Both the position numbers and the translations under genes were made by a program. From assembly GCA_944323285.1 (NCBI GenBank), contig CALURV010000006.1:1-60877 (forward strand): a stretch of DNA of 60,877 nucleotides, in the 5' to 3' direction. Position 1 is the stretch's first letter. Each line of letters begins with the position of its first letter. Below the pieces are notes generated by a model. It saw only the letters and a list, made by a program, of their open reading frames with translations. It was not told where the DNA came from and did not search any database. Source of the DNA: Candidatus Gastranaerophilales bacterium. Its GTDB lineage: Bacteria > Cyanobacteriota > Vampirovibrionia > Gastranaerophilales > Gastranaerophilaceae. Positions 25,922 to 34,259 of the stretch are shown here, one piece after another.

Positions 25922-26515
25922 CTACATTGTAGGGAATAAAATATCTTCCCTGTTTTCTTTAATTACTGCAGGAGAATCAATCCCATAAACCGAATCATTT
26001 TTCATTCTTTTTCCAATGTTATAAAACATCTTTACAACTTGAGGATGACAGTTTAAACCTGATTCTGAAAACAATCTTTGAACCTCATCATCAGCAAATT
26101 CAGAATATGCAATATTTGCAGTACTAATAGCATTAATAAGTTTAGAACCGCCAATTTCATTATCTATATTAAGTAAGTGCTTATAGTTTTCTATTTTTTG
26201 TCTGTTTTGATCAGCTATAGTTTTAGAGTAATTATCACCCGTTAACTTTGTCAGCTTCACAGCTAAAGACATTAATTCATTGGCACTTTTTTGAGACAAA
26301 TTATATTTCGAAGCAAGTTCATTAAACTCATTTAATAATTCTTCGTTATAACAATAATTTTCAGGTAGTTCAACAAGAGAATAATCATATTTTTCCGGTT
26401 TACCAAAATACCCTTCATCATCTTGAGGAGTAATATTTTCTTTTACCTCATAAATATTTTCTCCTAATCCCATTGAATTAACCTCATTTTCATTAAAATT
26501 TTCTTCTAAATCCAT
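25922..26515 (-). CDS. Capsid scaffolding protein
   Basis: The 197 residues are acidic and helical, with the family pattern YDYSLVELPENYCYNEELLN, then FNELASKYNLSQKSANELM. Such proteins guide shell assembly and are removed later. The position immediately before the capsid gene is diagnostic. The ribosome binding site (GGAGGAAA) is the strongest in the block, suiting a protein made in high amounts. The stop is TAG immediately followed by TAA. Confidence 0.82.
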   Translation of the reverse strand: MDLEENFNENEVNSMGLGENIYEVKENITPQDDEGYFGKPEKYDYSLVELPENYCYNEELLNEFNELASKYNLSQKSANELMSLAVKLTKLTGDNYSKTIADQNRQKIENYKHLLNIDNEIGGSKLINAISTANIAYSEFADDEVQRLFSESGLNCHPQVVKMFYNIGKRMKNDSVYGIDSPAVIKENREDILFPTM

Positions 26516-26528
26516 TTTTCCTCCGTTT

Positions 26529-28181
26529 CTAAATTAACCCTAATTTTGCCAATAACTCACTACCAAAAGAATCAGTTCCTGCAATATTTTTAATTATTTC
26601 AGAACCTGTTTTCATTTGATTAACAGCTTTTTCCTGACTTTCTTGTTCTTCAAGTTTCTGTTTTATTTTTTCAACCTCATAATCAGGTACAATTTGTTCA
26701 GGTGAAATATTTACATAATCCGCATAATCATCAACAATTTTTGAAGCATTTAATTTCATTTTTAAAGATGGATCCAGTGTTTGAGCAAGATTAACAGTAA
26801 AAGTAGTAAATCTTTCCATTGCAGATATTTTCACCGCTTTTTGTGCCTGAGCAAGAGTAGAAACAAACTCTATTTCCATATTGGAACCCATAATTTCAAC
26901 AGGAGGTTCCGGTAAAATATTAAGCCTGACACATTCAGTAAAAACCCAATCCATAACTTGATTTAATCCATTATGAATTTGTTGAAGCAATGGTGATAAT
27001 AAAACCATCTTTTCTTCTTTTAATTCGTTAACTTCCGTTGCGGTACGAGAACGCTCTGCAGTATTTAAAATCATTGCGAATAAGTCGTTATAAAAAATTT
27101 CCTTTATTGATTCTTTCAATTTTTCGATAATAGAATCCACTTCTAATACTCTTGGATTAACTTCATAGATAGGAGATAAACCTCTTCCATTTTCATCTTC
27201 TTCAATAAAAGCAGCAGGCGCATCTATCATTTTTTTATTTTTAAGACTAGCAGGTCCTTTATAAGTAGGGCTAATCATTTTCTTAACAGCTTTACCTTCA
27301 TCAATAACCATACTCATCAATTGCTTTACATCAGGAAGCGCATTCACGCCAGGGCATTCTGAAGGATATATATCTTCTCCGTTAACTTCTGCTTCAAAAA
27401 CAGCATAAGGGAATTTATCAAATCCGCCCTTTGAAAGAAACTTTTCTTCATTGGAATCATTCTCATAATATACAGAAATAAATTCTTTATTTTTTGCCCA
27501 AACAGAATCTGGCTTATATTCTTTATTCGGTTCAACAAAATGTACAACTTCAAACAATTCCTCATACCTGTTTGAATGTATAGCATTGAGTACTTCCTTA
27601 GAAACATTTTCCTCGCCGAATTGATTATACAAATTACCTGCTGTTTCCATATAAACACGGCAAATTGTATCCACTTCACCTTTTTGATTTTTAGCAATTC
27701 TATATGACCCTATAGGTAAAAGTCTGCATCTAAGCACGGTTTCCTCATCACTAAGCATTGCAAAAACAGAAATACCAAAAACTCCTATTTGTTTATATAC
27801 AGAAGGTAATATTCTATATAAATTAGAAGAATTAAATATATCTCTAAATATATTTTCAACTTGATTGCACCAAGTTTTTACTTCATAACTTTGCTCTTTA
27901 CCGTAATTTCTAATTTTTACTTTAAACCAATTTGTAGCAGGACTTGTTGCACCTGACATCATACCTGATGAAAAATTACGAACAGCAATTAAAGGTGTAG
28001 AATCTTTAATCTTTTTGTTTTTTGCCGGCTGTTTATTAACATTTCTTGTAAGAAATCTTACCGAACGAGGAAGAAAATAATCAGCAAGATCCTGCCAGTC
28101 TGGTTTAAATACATTATAAGCTATATCAAGTTCTGCTCTTCTTGAAGTAAAATATTTTTTAGAATATTTATTTTCTTTCAT
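26529..28181 (-). CDS. Portal (head-tail connector) protein
   Basis: The 550-residue portal ring is the channel for DNA packaging and ejection. Podovirus portal features are visible: RAELDIAYNVFKPDWQDLAD near the start, FSSGMMSGATSPATNWF around residue 75, and a C-terminal helical crown with ERSRTATEVNELKEEKMVLL. It belongs to the head-tail connecting protein family of T7 and BPP-1. It is intact and 13 bp upstream of the scaffold gene. Confidence 0.92.
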   Translation of the reverse strand: MKENKYSKKYFTSRRAELDIAYNVFKPDWQDLADYFLPRSVRFLTRNVNKQPAKNKKIKDSTPLIAVRNFSSGMMSGATSPATNWFKVKIRNYGKEQSYEVKTWCNQVENIFRDIFNSSNLYRILPSVYKQIGVFGISVFAMLSDEETVLRCRLLPIGSYRIAKNQKGEVDTICRVYMETAGNLYNQFGEENVSKEVLNAIHSNRYEELFEVVHFVEPNKEYKPDSVWAKNKEFISVYYENDSNEEKFLSKGGFDKFPYAVFEAEVNGEDIYPSECPGVNALPDVKQLMSMVIDEGKAVKKMISPTYKGPASLKNKKMIDAPAAFIEEDENGRGLSPIYEVNPRVLEVDSIIEKLKESIKEIFYNDLFAMILNTAERSRTATEVNELKEEKMVLLSPLLQQIHNGLNQVMDWVFTECVRLNILPEPPVEIMGSNMEIEFVSTLAQAQKAVKISAMERFTTFTVNLAQTLDPSLKMKLNASKIVDDYADYVNISPEQIVPDYEVEKIKQKLEEQESQEKAVNQMKTGSEIIKNIAGTDSFGSELLAKLGLI

Positions 28182-28182
28182 T

Positions 28183-28386
28183 TTATTCCCCTAAAAGTTT
28201 TTTCTTAGATGAAAGAACTTCATCATCTATCCCATTATTCGTTGTTCTGATATTTTCAGAGATAATACCTCTTACTCCATTTCTATTTGAAGCAGAAGCT
28301 TTTTGAACCGATGCATCTGCCTGAGTAGCAGCTTTTATAACCTCTGTATCTGCCTGAACAGTAGTAATTTTAGGTGTAGAACACAT
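28183..28386 (-). CDS. Small podovirus protein preceding the portal
   Basis: A 67-residue protein beginning MCSTPKITTVQ and ending with GVRGIISENIRTT and a Leu-Gly tail. This matches the layout of the short CxTPK...RG..ST.LTG proteins that accompany portal genes in podoviruses of this type; their function is unknown. The ATG at 28386 follows AAAGGAAG. It lies 1 bp before the portal gene. Confidence 0.65.
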   Translation of the reverse strand: MCSTPKITTVQADTEVIKAATQADASVQKASASNRNGVRGIISENIRTTNNGIDDEVLSSKKKLLGE

Positions 28387-28410
28387 AAATTCTTCCTTTC
28401 TATTTTTCAA

Positions 28411-28608
28411 AAAATTTACAACAACTCGATTTTCACTACTGATTAGTGAAAAAATATGTTTAAACCAAAAAATTAAACCTAATTATTTCAGATAAACCAA
28501 TAATCTCCGCAAAAAAAATGAAAATAAATTTAATCTAGTATCGTACTTTGTTACCGAGTCATCCTCGCTGACAAAGTACTCACCTTTTAAAAAAGCCACT
28601 CGAAAAAA
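28411..28608. other. Gap inside the phage block holding a dispersed repeat
   Basis: The only gap near 200 bp inside the block. It separates the packaging genes (terL and upstream) from the structural genes. It contains the 65-bp repeat (28529-28593) and AT-rich sequence; I see no gene. Confidence 0.6.
28529..28593. repeat. Dispersed 65-bp intergenic repeat, copy 2
   Basis: Partner of 9111-9175 with five substitutions. Four of the five lie in the loop or outside the stem; one changes the stem, shortening the inverted repeat to ACTTTGT / ACAAAGT. It lies 16 bp after the terL stop codon on the same strand. Its presence inside the phage block shows the repeat is not confined to ancestral host DNA. 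Confidence 0.85.
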
Positions 28609-29919
28609 TTAAGAATAAGGATCAAAATTTGACTCTAATATAACAATTTCTTCTTTTTCATCAATAAGATATGAAAAATAATTAATAGCAAAAATACCCA
28701 TCATAAGACTATCCGCAAAATCAGGACTTTCACCTTGCTCAGCTTTCATTTCTTTTTTTGATTGAATAAAAATCTGGCCATTAGGTTTATAAGATTTTTT
28801 TATATATTCAAGCTGAGAAATAGTTAAATCAGAAGAAATTTTAAGCCATTCATTATCAATATAATCTTTAAGCGTTAAATAGCCATCAGCACGCCTGTTA
28901 AGAGCATTGGGCCGGTTACTTGTCGCAGCACCGTTAAATTTTATTGTATTACTTATAACATTTCTAATACTTACATATATAGAATAGCCTAACCCATCAG
29001 CATCAAGAATTAATAAATCAGGTTTCCACATTGAATAATAATTTATAATTCTGCCTTTAGTTATATCTGTATCAGGCTCAGACCAATATTCCTGTTTTTC
29101 CAAAGCCCAATGAACGCTGCTTTTTGATTCAATAAGACTGGCAACACACAAATCCCCACCATTACCTGCCAAATCGACAGACATACATCGAATTTTTCGA
29201 TAAGGTTCATCTTTTATTTTTATATTTTTTGCTTTATCTAATTTTATAGAAGAAAATAAAAAATCATTACTGCAATCAAGAGGATTTCCCTCCCATATAT
29301 ATTCATAATCCAGAATATTGCGTTCTTTGCATCTGTTCGCTTCTAATATAAGTTTTTCAGGACAATATTTATTATCATAATAATTTATCTTAATATGCAG
29401 ACAATCATCTCTGGATACAAACTCAGAATAAACAGGGTCGTTACGGACAAATCTATTCATAGTAAAAATGACTATGGAATTTTTCTTTCTTATAGTAGGG
29501 ATAATAACATCAAGAGTAGATTTTGTTATTGCCTGGGCTTCATCAATCCAAAGGATATCAATGCCCTCCAGCCCTTTAATATTAATCCTTCCCTGTTCTC
29601 TAAATCCCTTAAATATAATACTTGACTCAGAAAAATTATGAATTATTTTATTAGCTTTAACCGTAAAATTTAAATTATAATCGTCAATTAAGTCATTAAA
29701 TATTTTATGAACACTATCAGCAATAGTAGCTTGCGTCTCACGTCCGCAGCAGACCCTGACTTTTCTTTGTTCTGCAATCCAGAGAATTAACCTAGCAATA
29801 CTTTGAGATTTGCCACCACCCCTTCCGCCTTCTATTAAAAAATAATTATAATTATTAATATTAACTATTACAGGTATAAGTTTTTCAGGTATATCAAGTA
29901 TCTGAGGTAATTCAATCAT
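28609..29919 (-). CDS. Terminase large subunit
   Basis: This ATPase-nuclease packages DNA into the prohead. The ATPase half has Walker A GGRGGGKSQS (about residues 31-40) and Walker B with DILWIDEAQ (about 124-130). The nuclease half has acidic clusters in CMSVDLAGNGGDLCVASL and DLLILDADGLGYSIY, the expected RNase H-like metal site. The length of 436 residues is normal. All key residues appear present, so packaging capacity may be retained. It overlaps the preceding small gene by 8 bp. Confidence 0.93.
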   Translation of the reverse strand: MIELPQILDIPEKLIPVIVNINNYNYFLIEGGRGGGKSQSIARLILWIAEQRKVRVCCGRETQATIADSVHKIFNDLIDDYNLNFTVKANKIIHNFSESSIIFKGFREQGRINIKGLEGIDILWIDEAQAITKSTLDVIIPTIRKKNSIVIFTMNRFVRNDPVYSEFVSRDDCLHIKINYYDNKYCPEKLILEANRCKERNILDYEYIWEGNPLDCSNDFLFSSIKLDKAKNIKIKDEPYRKIRCMSVDLAGNGGDLCVASLIESKSSVHWALEKQEYWSEPDTDITKGRIINYYSMWKPDLLILDADGLGYSIYVSIRNVISNTIKFNGAATSNRPNALNRRADGYLTLKDYIDNEWLKISSDLTISQLEYIKKSYKPNGQIFIQSKKEMKAEQGESPDFADSLMMGIFAINYFSYLIDEKEEIVILESNFDPYS

Positions 29920-30214
29920 TTTGCCTTTCCGTAATTATTTCATCTCCTGCAAGTATTTCTAATTCTTTCCCGTTAATTTTTACACTTCCCATAATGTTTA
30001 TATTTAAATTTGGCTTATCTTTATCACTATATAAACCGCATAATTTCCCTTTAAGTTCTTCTGCTTTTAGAAAAAGTGAAATATCAGGGTTAACTTCATC
30101 ATCTTTTCCTTTTCTGTTTAAAGCCATTTGTTGAACAACCTCAAGATTTTCAAAAGATTTTGTTTTAGAATATTCAAATTTAGAATCATCACTATTCTTT
30201 TTTTTTCTTCCCAT
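29912..30214 (-). CDS. Candidate terminase small subunit
   Basis: A 100-residue basic-then-acidic protein directly upstream of and overlapping terL by 8 bp, the usual place of the small terminase. It starts MGRKKKNSDDSKF and ends with a beta-like segment (NINIMGSVKINGKELEILAG). No helix-turn-helix is obvious, so the call rests on position and size. The ATG at 30214 is preferred; a TTG at 30232 overlaps the previous stop. Confidence 0.5.
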   Translation of the reverse strand: MGRKKKNSDDSKFEYSKTKSFENLEVVQQMALNRKGKDDEVNPDISLFLKAEELKGKLCGLYSDKDKPNLNINIMGSVKINGKELEILAGDEIITERQND

Positions 30215-30228
30215 TAAACTCAACCCAA

Positions 30229-30633
30229 TCAATCAATAACTTTAACTAACCTCTTTTCGCCATTAAAATTTACAGCATATTGATATATAGTTCCATCTTT
30301 ATGTAACCGATTTTCCCCATATACAAATCCTGAATTTGCTTTTGTACCATAATGTACTTTTAACTCAAACCAGCTGCCATCCTTAATTTTATTTAAGAAA
30401 TCAACAGTTTTTTTTCTTTTTGGTCTGTAAGTTTCATATTTTTCAGTCTTAATATTGAACTGTGTAAGCACAGCTACTAATTTACCACATTTCGGACATA
30501 ATAAAATTTCAAGCTTTCTGTCTTTATATTGAAAATCAGAAGCTAACATTATTGTCCGAAAAGGGTCATAATACCCTCCGCAACAATATATCATATAGCT
30601 ACAACACTCCCCCGACTTAACGAATCCAGTCAC
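30229..30633 (-). CDS. Zinc-ribbon-like protein, first gene of the phage block
   Basis: A 134-residue product (GTG start at 30633) or 121 residues from the ATG at 30594, which has GGGGGAG about 12 bp upstream. It contains a CPKCGK knuckle and an N-terminal CC pair that may complete a metal site. A basic patch (RPKRKKTVDFLNKIKDG) follows. The first position in a late operon and the possible zinc ribbon suggest a regulator or DNA-binding protein, but I do not recognise the family. Confidence 0.6.
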   Translation of the reverse strand: MTGFVKSGECCSYMIYCCGGYYDPFRTIMLASDFQYKDRKLEILLCPKCGKLVAVLTQFNIKTEKYETYRPKRKKTVDFLNKIKDGSWFELKVHYGTKANSGFVYGENRLHKDGTIYQYAVNFNGEKRLVKVID

Positions 30634-30676
30634 CTTTTCGACAAATGTCTACTCTAGTCTTAATTCAAATCTTATT

Positions 30677-30682
30677 ATTATA
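30677..30682 (-). promoter_or_regulatory. Possible -10 of the phage block
   Basis: A perfect TATAAT on the minus strand, about 44 bp before the first block gene. The sequence 17-18 bp upstream is a poor -35 (CTTTCG), so activation by another factor is plausible. A short palindrome, GACA/TGTC with a 2-bp centre, lies between it and the first gene. Confidence 0.4.
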
Positions 30683-30713
30683 ATAACACTTTTTTAATCC
30701 GAAAGATATAACT

Positions 30714-30746
30714 TTAAATAACTTTGTTACAAATCTTCATTATCAT
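30714..30746 (-). CDS. Ten-codon leader-like reading frame with a perfect ribosome binding site
   Basis: AAGGAGGT (30757-30764), a full 8-nt match to the anti-Shine-Dalgarno sequence, stands 10 bp before an ATG that opens MIMKICNKVI followed by TAA. It lies between rlmH and the phage block. It could be a leader peptide, a decayed gene start or chance; the strength of the ribosome binding site is the only positive evidence. Confidence 0.3.
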   Translation of the reverse strand: MIMKICNKVI

Positions 30747-30783
30747 GTAAGTTTATACCTCCTTATTACATCTTTATGTAACT

Positions 30784-31254
30784 TTATCTATGATAAGGTT
30801 CATTATTCATTATTTTAAATGCACGATATATTTGTTCAATTAATAATAAACGAATCATTTGGTGGGTAAAAGTCATCTTTGAAAAACTCAATTTTAAATT
30901 TGAAATTTTACAAATTTCATCATCAAGACCATTTGCTCCGCCAATTATAAAAATTATGTCATTTATTCCATCATTTGAAATTTGTTTTAGTTTATAAGCA
31001 AAATCTTCAGATGAAAACATTTTTCCATTTATTTCGAGTGTAATAACAAATGAATTATGTTTTATGAGAGGTAAAATTCTTTCAGCTTCAATATTTTTAT
31101 ATTTTATAATCAAAGATTCATCAATAATTTGTTCAGGCTGCACTTCAACAATAGATAAAGAACAAAAAGGAGAAAGCCTTTTTTCATATTCCTTAATTGC
31201 ATCTTTTAAATATTGTTCTTTTATTTTACCAACAGCAATGATTTTTATATTCAT
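30784..31254 (-). CDS. rlmH: 23S rRNA pseudouridine-1915 N3-methyltransferase (RlmH)
   Basis: RlmH is a SPOUT methyltransferase that modifies helix 69 of 23S rRNA using S-adenosylmethionine. The 156 residues show the N-terminal INIKIIAVGKIKEQYLKDAI line, the cofactor-binding knot IIFIIGGANGLDDEI and the C-terminal LLIEQIYRAFKIMNNEPYHR, which is diagnostic. Length is exact for the family. It reads leftward toward the phage block without an obvious terminator in between, so some readthrough into the block is possible. Confidence 0.97.
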   Translation of the reverse strand: MNIKIIAVGKIKEQYLKDAIKEYEKRLSPFCSLSIVEVQPEQIIDESLIIKYKNIEAERILPLIKHNSFVITLEINGKMFSSEDFAYKLKQISNDGINDIIFIIGGANGLDDEICKISNLKLSFSKMTFTHQMIRLLLIEQIYRAFKIMNNEPYHR

Positions 31255-31372
31255 AAAAGATATTATAAAAAATAAAGTATATTTTGGTAAATAGTTTTTT
31301 ACGATTTATTCAAAAGAAGAAAGTTTTAAGTTACAATCAACATGTCAAAAAATTATTCGAGTGGAGATAGAG

Positions 31373-32746
31373 ATGTATAACGTAGCAATTGTAGGAGGCG
31401 GGCCGGCTGGTATATTTGCAGCATTAGAGATAATGAAATTAAAACCCAATTGGAAAGTAGTACTTTTAGAGAAGGGTGATCAAATAGAAAAAAGGAAATG
31501 TCTTTTAAGAGAAGGTTATGCTAAATGCCCAACGTGTAAGAAATGCGGATTATTATGCGGATGGGGCGGAGCCGGTGCATTTTCTGACGGGAAATTAACA
31601 CTTACTCCTGATGTCGGAGGACATTTGCTCGATTATATGGAAAGAAAACAAGTTGAAGAATTAATAAAATATACAGATGATACATATTTAAGATTTGGGG
31701 CTACGGATGAAGTATTTGGGGTAGATAAAGAAGCCTTTGCAGATATTGAAAGAGCAGCTACTTTAGCAGAATTAAAGCTTGTACATTCTCCTGTAAGGCA
31801 TTTGGGTACGGAAAGAAGTCTTAATGTACTTAAAAATATGCAAGATTATTTAGATAAAAGAATAACTATTTTATACGATACAATTGCAGACCAACTCATA
31901 GTAGAAAATGGTCAGGTAAAAGGATTTATAACAAAATCAAATGAAAAGATAGAGGCAGAACATATAATAATTGCCCCGGGAAGAGAAGGGGCTGATTGGC
32001 TTACTCACGAATTTGCAAAAAATAAAATAGGAATGGTTAATAATGCAGTAGATGTAGGTGTACGTGTTGAATTACCTGCTCCTGTATTTGAACCGATAAC
32101 AGAAAAATTATATGAATCAAAATTAATATATCATTCACCAACTTTTGGAGATGAAGTAAGAACATTCTGTATGAATCCATATGGAGAAGTAGTAACAGAA
32201 AACTATTCAGGTATATCGACAGTAAACGGTCATAGTTATGCAAATTACAGAACATCAAATACCAATTTTGCACTTTTAGTATCAGAGAAATTTACAGAAC
32301 CATTTAAAGAACCTATAGCATATGGACAGCACGTTGCAAGATTAGCAAATATGTTAGCAGGCGGGGTTTTAGTTCAAAGATTTGGTGATTTATTGGATGG
32401 AAGAAGGTCAACTCCTGACAGAATAAGAAGCAGCATAATAACACCAACTCTGGCTTGTGCAACTCCTGGTGATTTAAGCTTAGTTCTTCCATACAGACAA
32501 ATGACAGCCATAATAGAGATGTTATATGCACTTGATAAAATAGCGCCTGGAACAGCATCAAGATATACATTATTATATGGTATAGAAGTTAAATTTTATT
32601 CAGGAAGAGTTAAATTAACAAATGACTTAGAAACAGAAGGAGTTAAAAACTTATATGCGATAGGTGATGGTGCAGGAGTTACAAGAGGATTAATACAAGC
32701 ATCAGCATCAGGAGTCCACGTTGCAAGAGTAATTTGTTCTAAATAA
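31373..32746 (+). CDS. NAD(P)/FAD-dependent dehydrogenase of the COG2509 type
   Basis: The 457-residue flavoprotein starts with a dinucleotide-binding motif (VAIVGGGPAGIFAALE). CPTCKKCGLLCGWGGAGAFS follows near residue 55, a Cys-rich signature of this uncharacterised group. A second FAD motif, NLYAIGDGAGVTRGL, lies near the C-terminus. The substrate is unknown. The ATG at 31373 has GGAG upstream; a GTG four codons earlier is also in frame. The gene lies 12 bp before gcvT, so it is probably co-transcribed with the glycine cleavage genes. Confidence 0.85.
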   Translation: MYNVAIVGGGPAGIFAALEIMKLKPNWKVVLLEKGDQIEKRKCLLREGYAKCPTCKKCGLLCGWGGAGAFSDGKLTLTPDVGGHLLDYMERKQVEELIKYTDDTYLRFGATDEVFGVDKEAFADIERAATLAELKLVHSPVRHLGTERSLNVLKNMQDYLDKRITILYDTIADQLIVENGQVKGFITKSNEKIEAEHIIIAPGREGADWLTHEFAKNKIGMVNNAVDVGVRVELPAPVFEPITEKLYESKLIYHSPTFGDEVRTFCMNPYGEVVTENYSGISTVNGHSYANYRTSNTNFALLVSEKFTEPFKEPIAYGQHVARLANMLAGGVLVQRFGDLLDGRRSTPDRIRSSIITPTLACATPGDLSLVLPYRQMTAIIEMLYALDKIAPGTASRYTLLYGIEVKFYSGRVKLTNDLETEGVKNLYAIGDGAGVTRGLIQASASGVHVARVICSK

Positions 32747-32758
32747 AAAGGAAAACAA

Positions 32759-33865
32759 ATGACAAAAAGAACCTGTTTATATGATGAACATATAAAATTA
32801 AAAGCAAAAATAGTTGATTTTGCAGGCTGGGAAATGCCCGTGCAATATACAAGTATCATTGAAGAACATAATAATGTAAGAAAAAATGCAGGATTATTTG
32901 ATGTATCACATATGGGAGAAATATTTATATCCGGAAAAGATGCATTAAATTTTTTACAAACATTAGTGCCTCAAGATGTATCAAAAATTATTGATAAAAA
33001 GGCTAAGTATTGTCAGTTTACAACAGAATCGGGCGGAATTATTGATGATTTATTTGTATATAAATTAAAAGAAAATTATTATCTTCTAGTAGTTAATGCT
33101 TCAAGGTTAGAGGTTGATTATAATTGGCTTATAAAAAACAAAAATGATTTTGATGTTTTAATTGATAATAAATCTGATATATATTCAATGATTGCACTTC
33201 AAGGTCCAAAAGCAGCTGATATTTTAGAAGAAGTCGGACTAAAAAAAGAAAACCAGCCTCATACAATGTATATTATGGAAACCGAATTACTTGGAGAAAA
33301 TATTTTTATATCAAGAACAGGTTACACTGGAGAAGACGGTTTTGAAATAATAATTAAGAATGAAAAAGCCCCTAAATTATGGGAAACTCTTTTAGAAGAA
33401 GGGAAATATTTTGGTATTCTTCCAATAGGACTTGGTGCCAGAGATACTTTAAGATTAGAAGCATCAATGAGTCTATACGGAAATGAACTAAATGAAAACA
33501 CAACTCCTATAGAAGCAAGTTTAACTTGGTCTATAGATAAAGAAAAAGTTTCTGATTATAAAGGAAAAAATATAATTCAAAACCAAATAAAAAATGGAGT
33601 AGAAAAAAAATTAATAGCATTTAAAATGATAGATAGAGCTATAGCAAGACACGAATATGAGATATTTTATAATAATGAAAAAATAGGATATGTTACAAGC
33701 GGAGGATTTGCTCCATTTTTAAATGTTAATATAGGTTTTGGATATATAAACACAAATAAAAATCTTAAAATTAATGATACAATTCAAATAATGATAAGAA
33801 ATAAATTATATAATGCACAAATTACAAGTAAAAACTTTATACAAAAACATAATAAAGGAAATTAA
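32759..33865 (+). CDS. gcvT: Glycine cleavage system T protein (aminomethyltransferase)
   Basis: GcvT transfers the methylene group from the lipoyl-bound intermediate to tetrahydrofolate, releasing ammonia. The 368 residues are normal length. Family features: FAGWEMPVQYTSIIEEH near residue 20, GLFDVSHMGE near 42, RTGYTGEDGFEI near 185 and GLGARDTLRLEASM near 225. Overlaps none; ribosome binding site AAGG. It leads into gcvH and gcvPA. Confidence 0.96.
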   Translation: MTKRTCLYDEHIKLKAKIVDFAGWEMPVQYTSIIEEHNNVRKNAGLFDVSHMGEIFISGKDALNFLQTLVPQDVSKIIDKKAKYCQFTTESGGIIDDLFVYKLKENYYLLVVNASRLEVDYNWLIKNKNDFDVLIDNKSDIYSMIALQGPKAADILEEVGLKKENQPHTMYIMETELLGENIFISRTGYTGEDGFEIIIKNEKAPKLWETLLEEGKYFGILPIGLGARDTLRLEASMSLYGNELNENTTPIEASLTWSIDKEKVSDYKGKNIIQNQIKNGVEKKLIAFKMIDRAIARHEYEIFYNNEKIGYVTSGGFAPFLNVNIGFGYINTNKNLKINDTIQIMIRNKLYNAQITSKNFIQKHNKGN

Positions 33866-33876
33866 GGAGTAATTAA

Positions 33877-34257
33877 ATGACAATTAATGAAAATATTTTA
33901 TGCAGTAAATCACACGAATATGTATATGAAAAAGACGGAAGTTATTATATAGGTCTTACAGATTTTGCTATAGAGCAGCTTGGCGATATTGTATTTGTAG
34001 AATTACCTGAAATTAATTCAGAATATACAAAAGGTGAAATATTTGGAACAGTAGAATCTGTAAAAGCAGCGTCAGAATTATATATGCCTGTATCAGGAAA
34101 AGTTATAGAAATTAATGAACAATTGATAGAAAAACCCGAATTATTAAATGAGGAACCATTTGAAGAAATGTGGCTTATAAAAATAGAATCAGAAAATTAT
34201 AAAGAAGATAGCTCAGATTTAATTGAATATAATAAGTATAAAGAAGAAGTAGAATAG
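33877..34257 (+). CDS. gcvH: Glycine cleavage system H protein
   Basis: The lipoyl carrier protein of the complex. The lipoylated lysine is K63 in TVESVKAASE, and the fold markers SHEYV, YIGLTDFAIEQLGDIVFVELP and EPFEEMWLIKI are present. The 126 residues match the family. It lies 11 bp after gcvT with a strong ribosome binding site. Confidence 0.97.
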   Translation: MTINENILCSKSHEYVYEKDGSYYIGLTDFAIEQLGDIVFVELPEINSEYTKGEIFGTVESVKAASELYMPVSGKVIEINEQLIEKPELLNEEPFEEMWLIKIESENYKEDSSDLIEYNKYKEEVE

Positions 34258-34259
34258 AA

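Larger units (their letters stand above)
14105..30633 (-). mobile_element. Podovirus-type late-gene block (stripped prophage or GTA-like element)
   Basis: About 16.5 kb of leftward genes in the order of short-tailed phage late regions: candidate small terminase, large terminase, portal, scaffold, capsid, cement, tail tubular A and B, gp13-like, gp14-like, coiled-coil protein, fibre, accessory proteins, holin-like, lysozyme. All frames are intact except the lysozyme. No integrase, excisionase, repressor, polymerase, primase or helicase is visible, and I found no att-like direct repeats at the edges (lysC terminator on the left, rlmH on the right). Base composition and codon use resemble the host. 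This is either a remnant that lost its early half or a domesticated particle-forming module. Confidence 0.85.

Noticed and set aside
14105-30633. Genome-wide TAG recoding in the phage block
   Set aside because: Several block genes use TAG as their natural stop at the expected protein end, and only the lysozyme has an internal TAG.
32747-32758. Glycine riboswitch before gcvT
   Set aside because: Only 12 bp separate gcvT from the preceding gene, leaving no room, and no glycine aptamer was seen before the FAD dehydrogenase gene.
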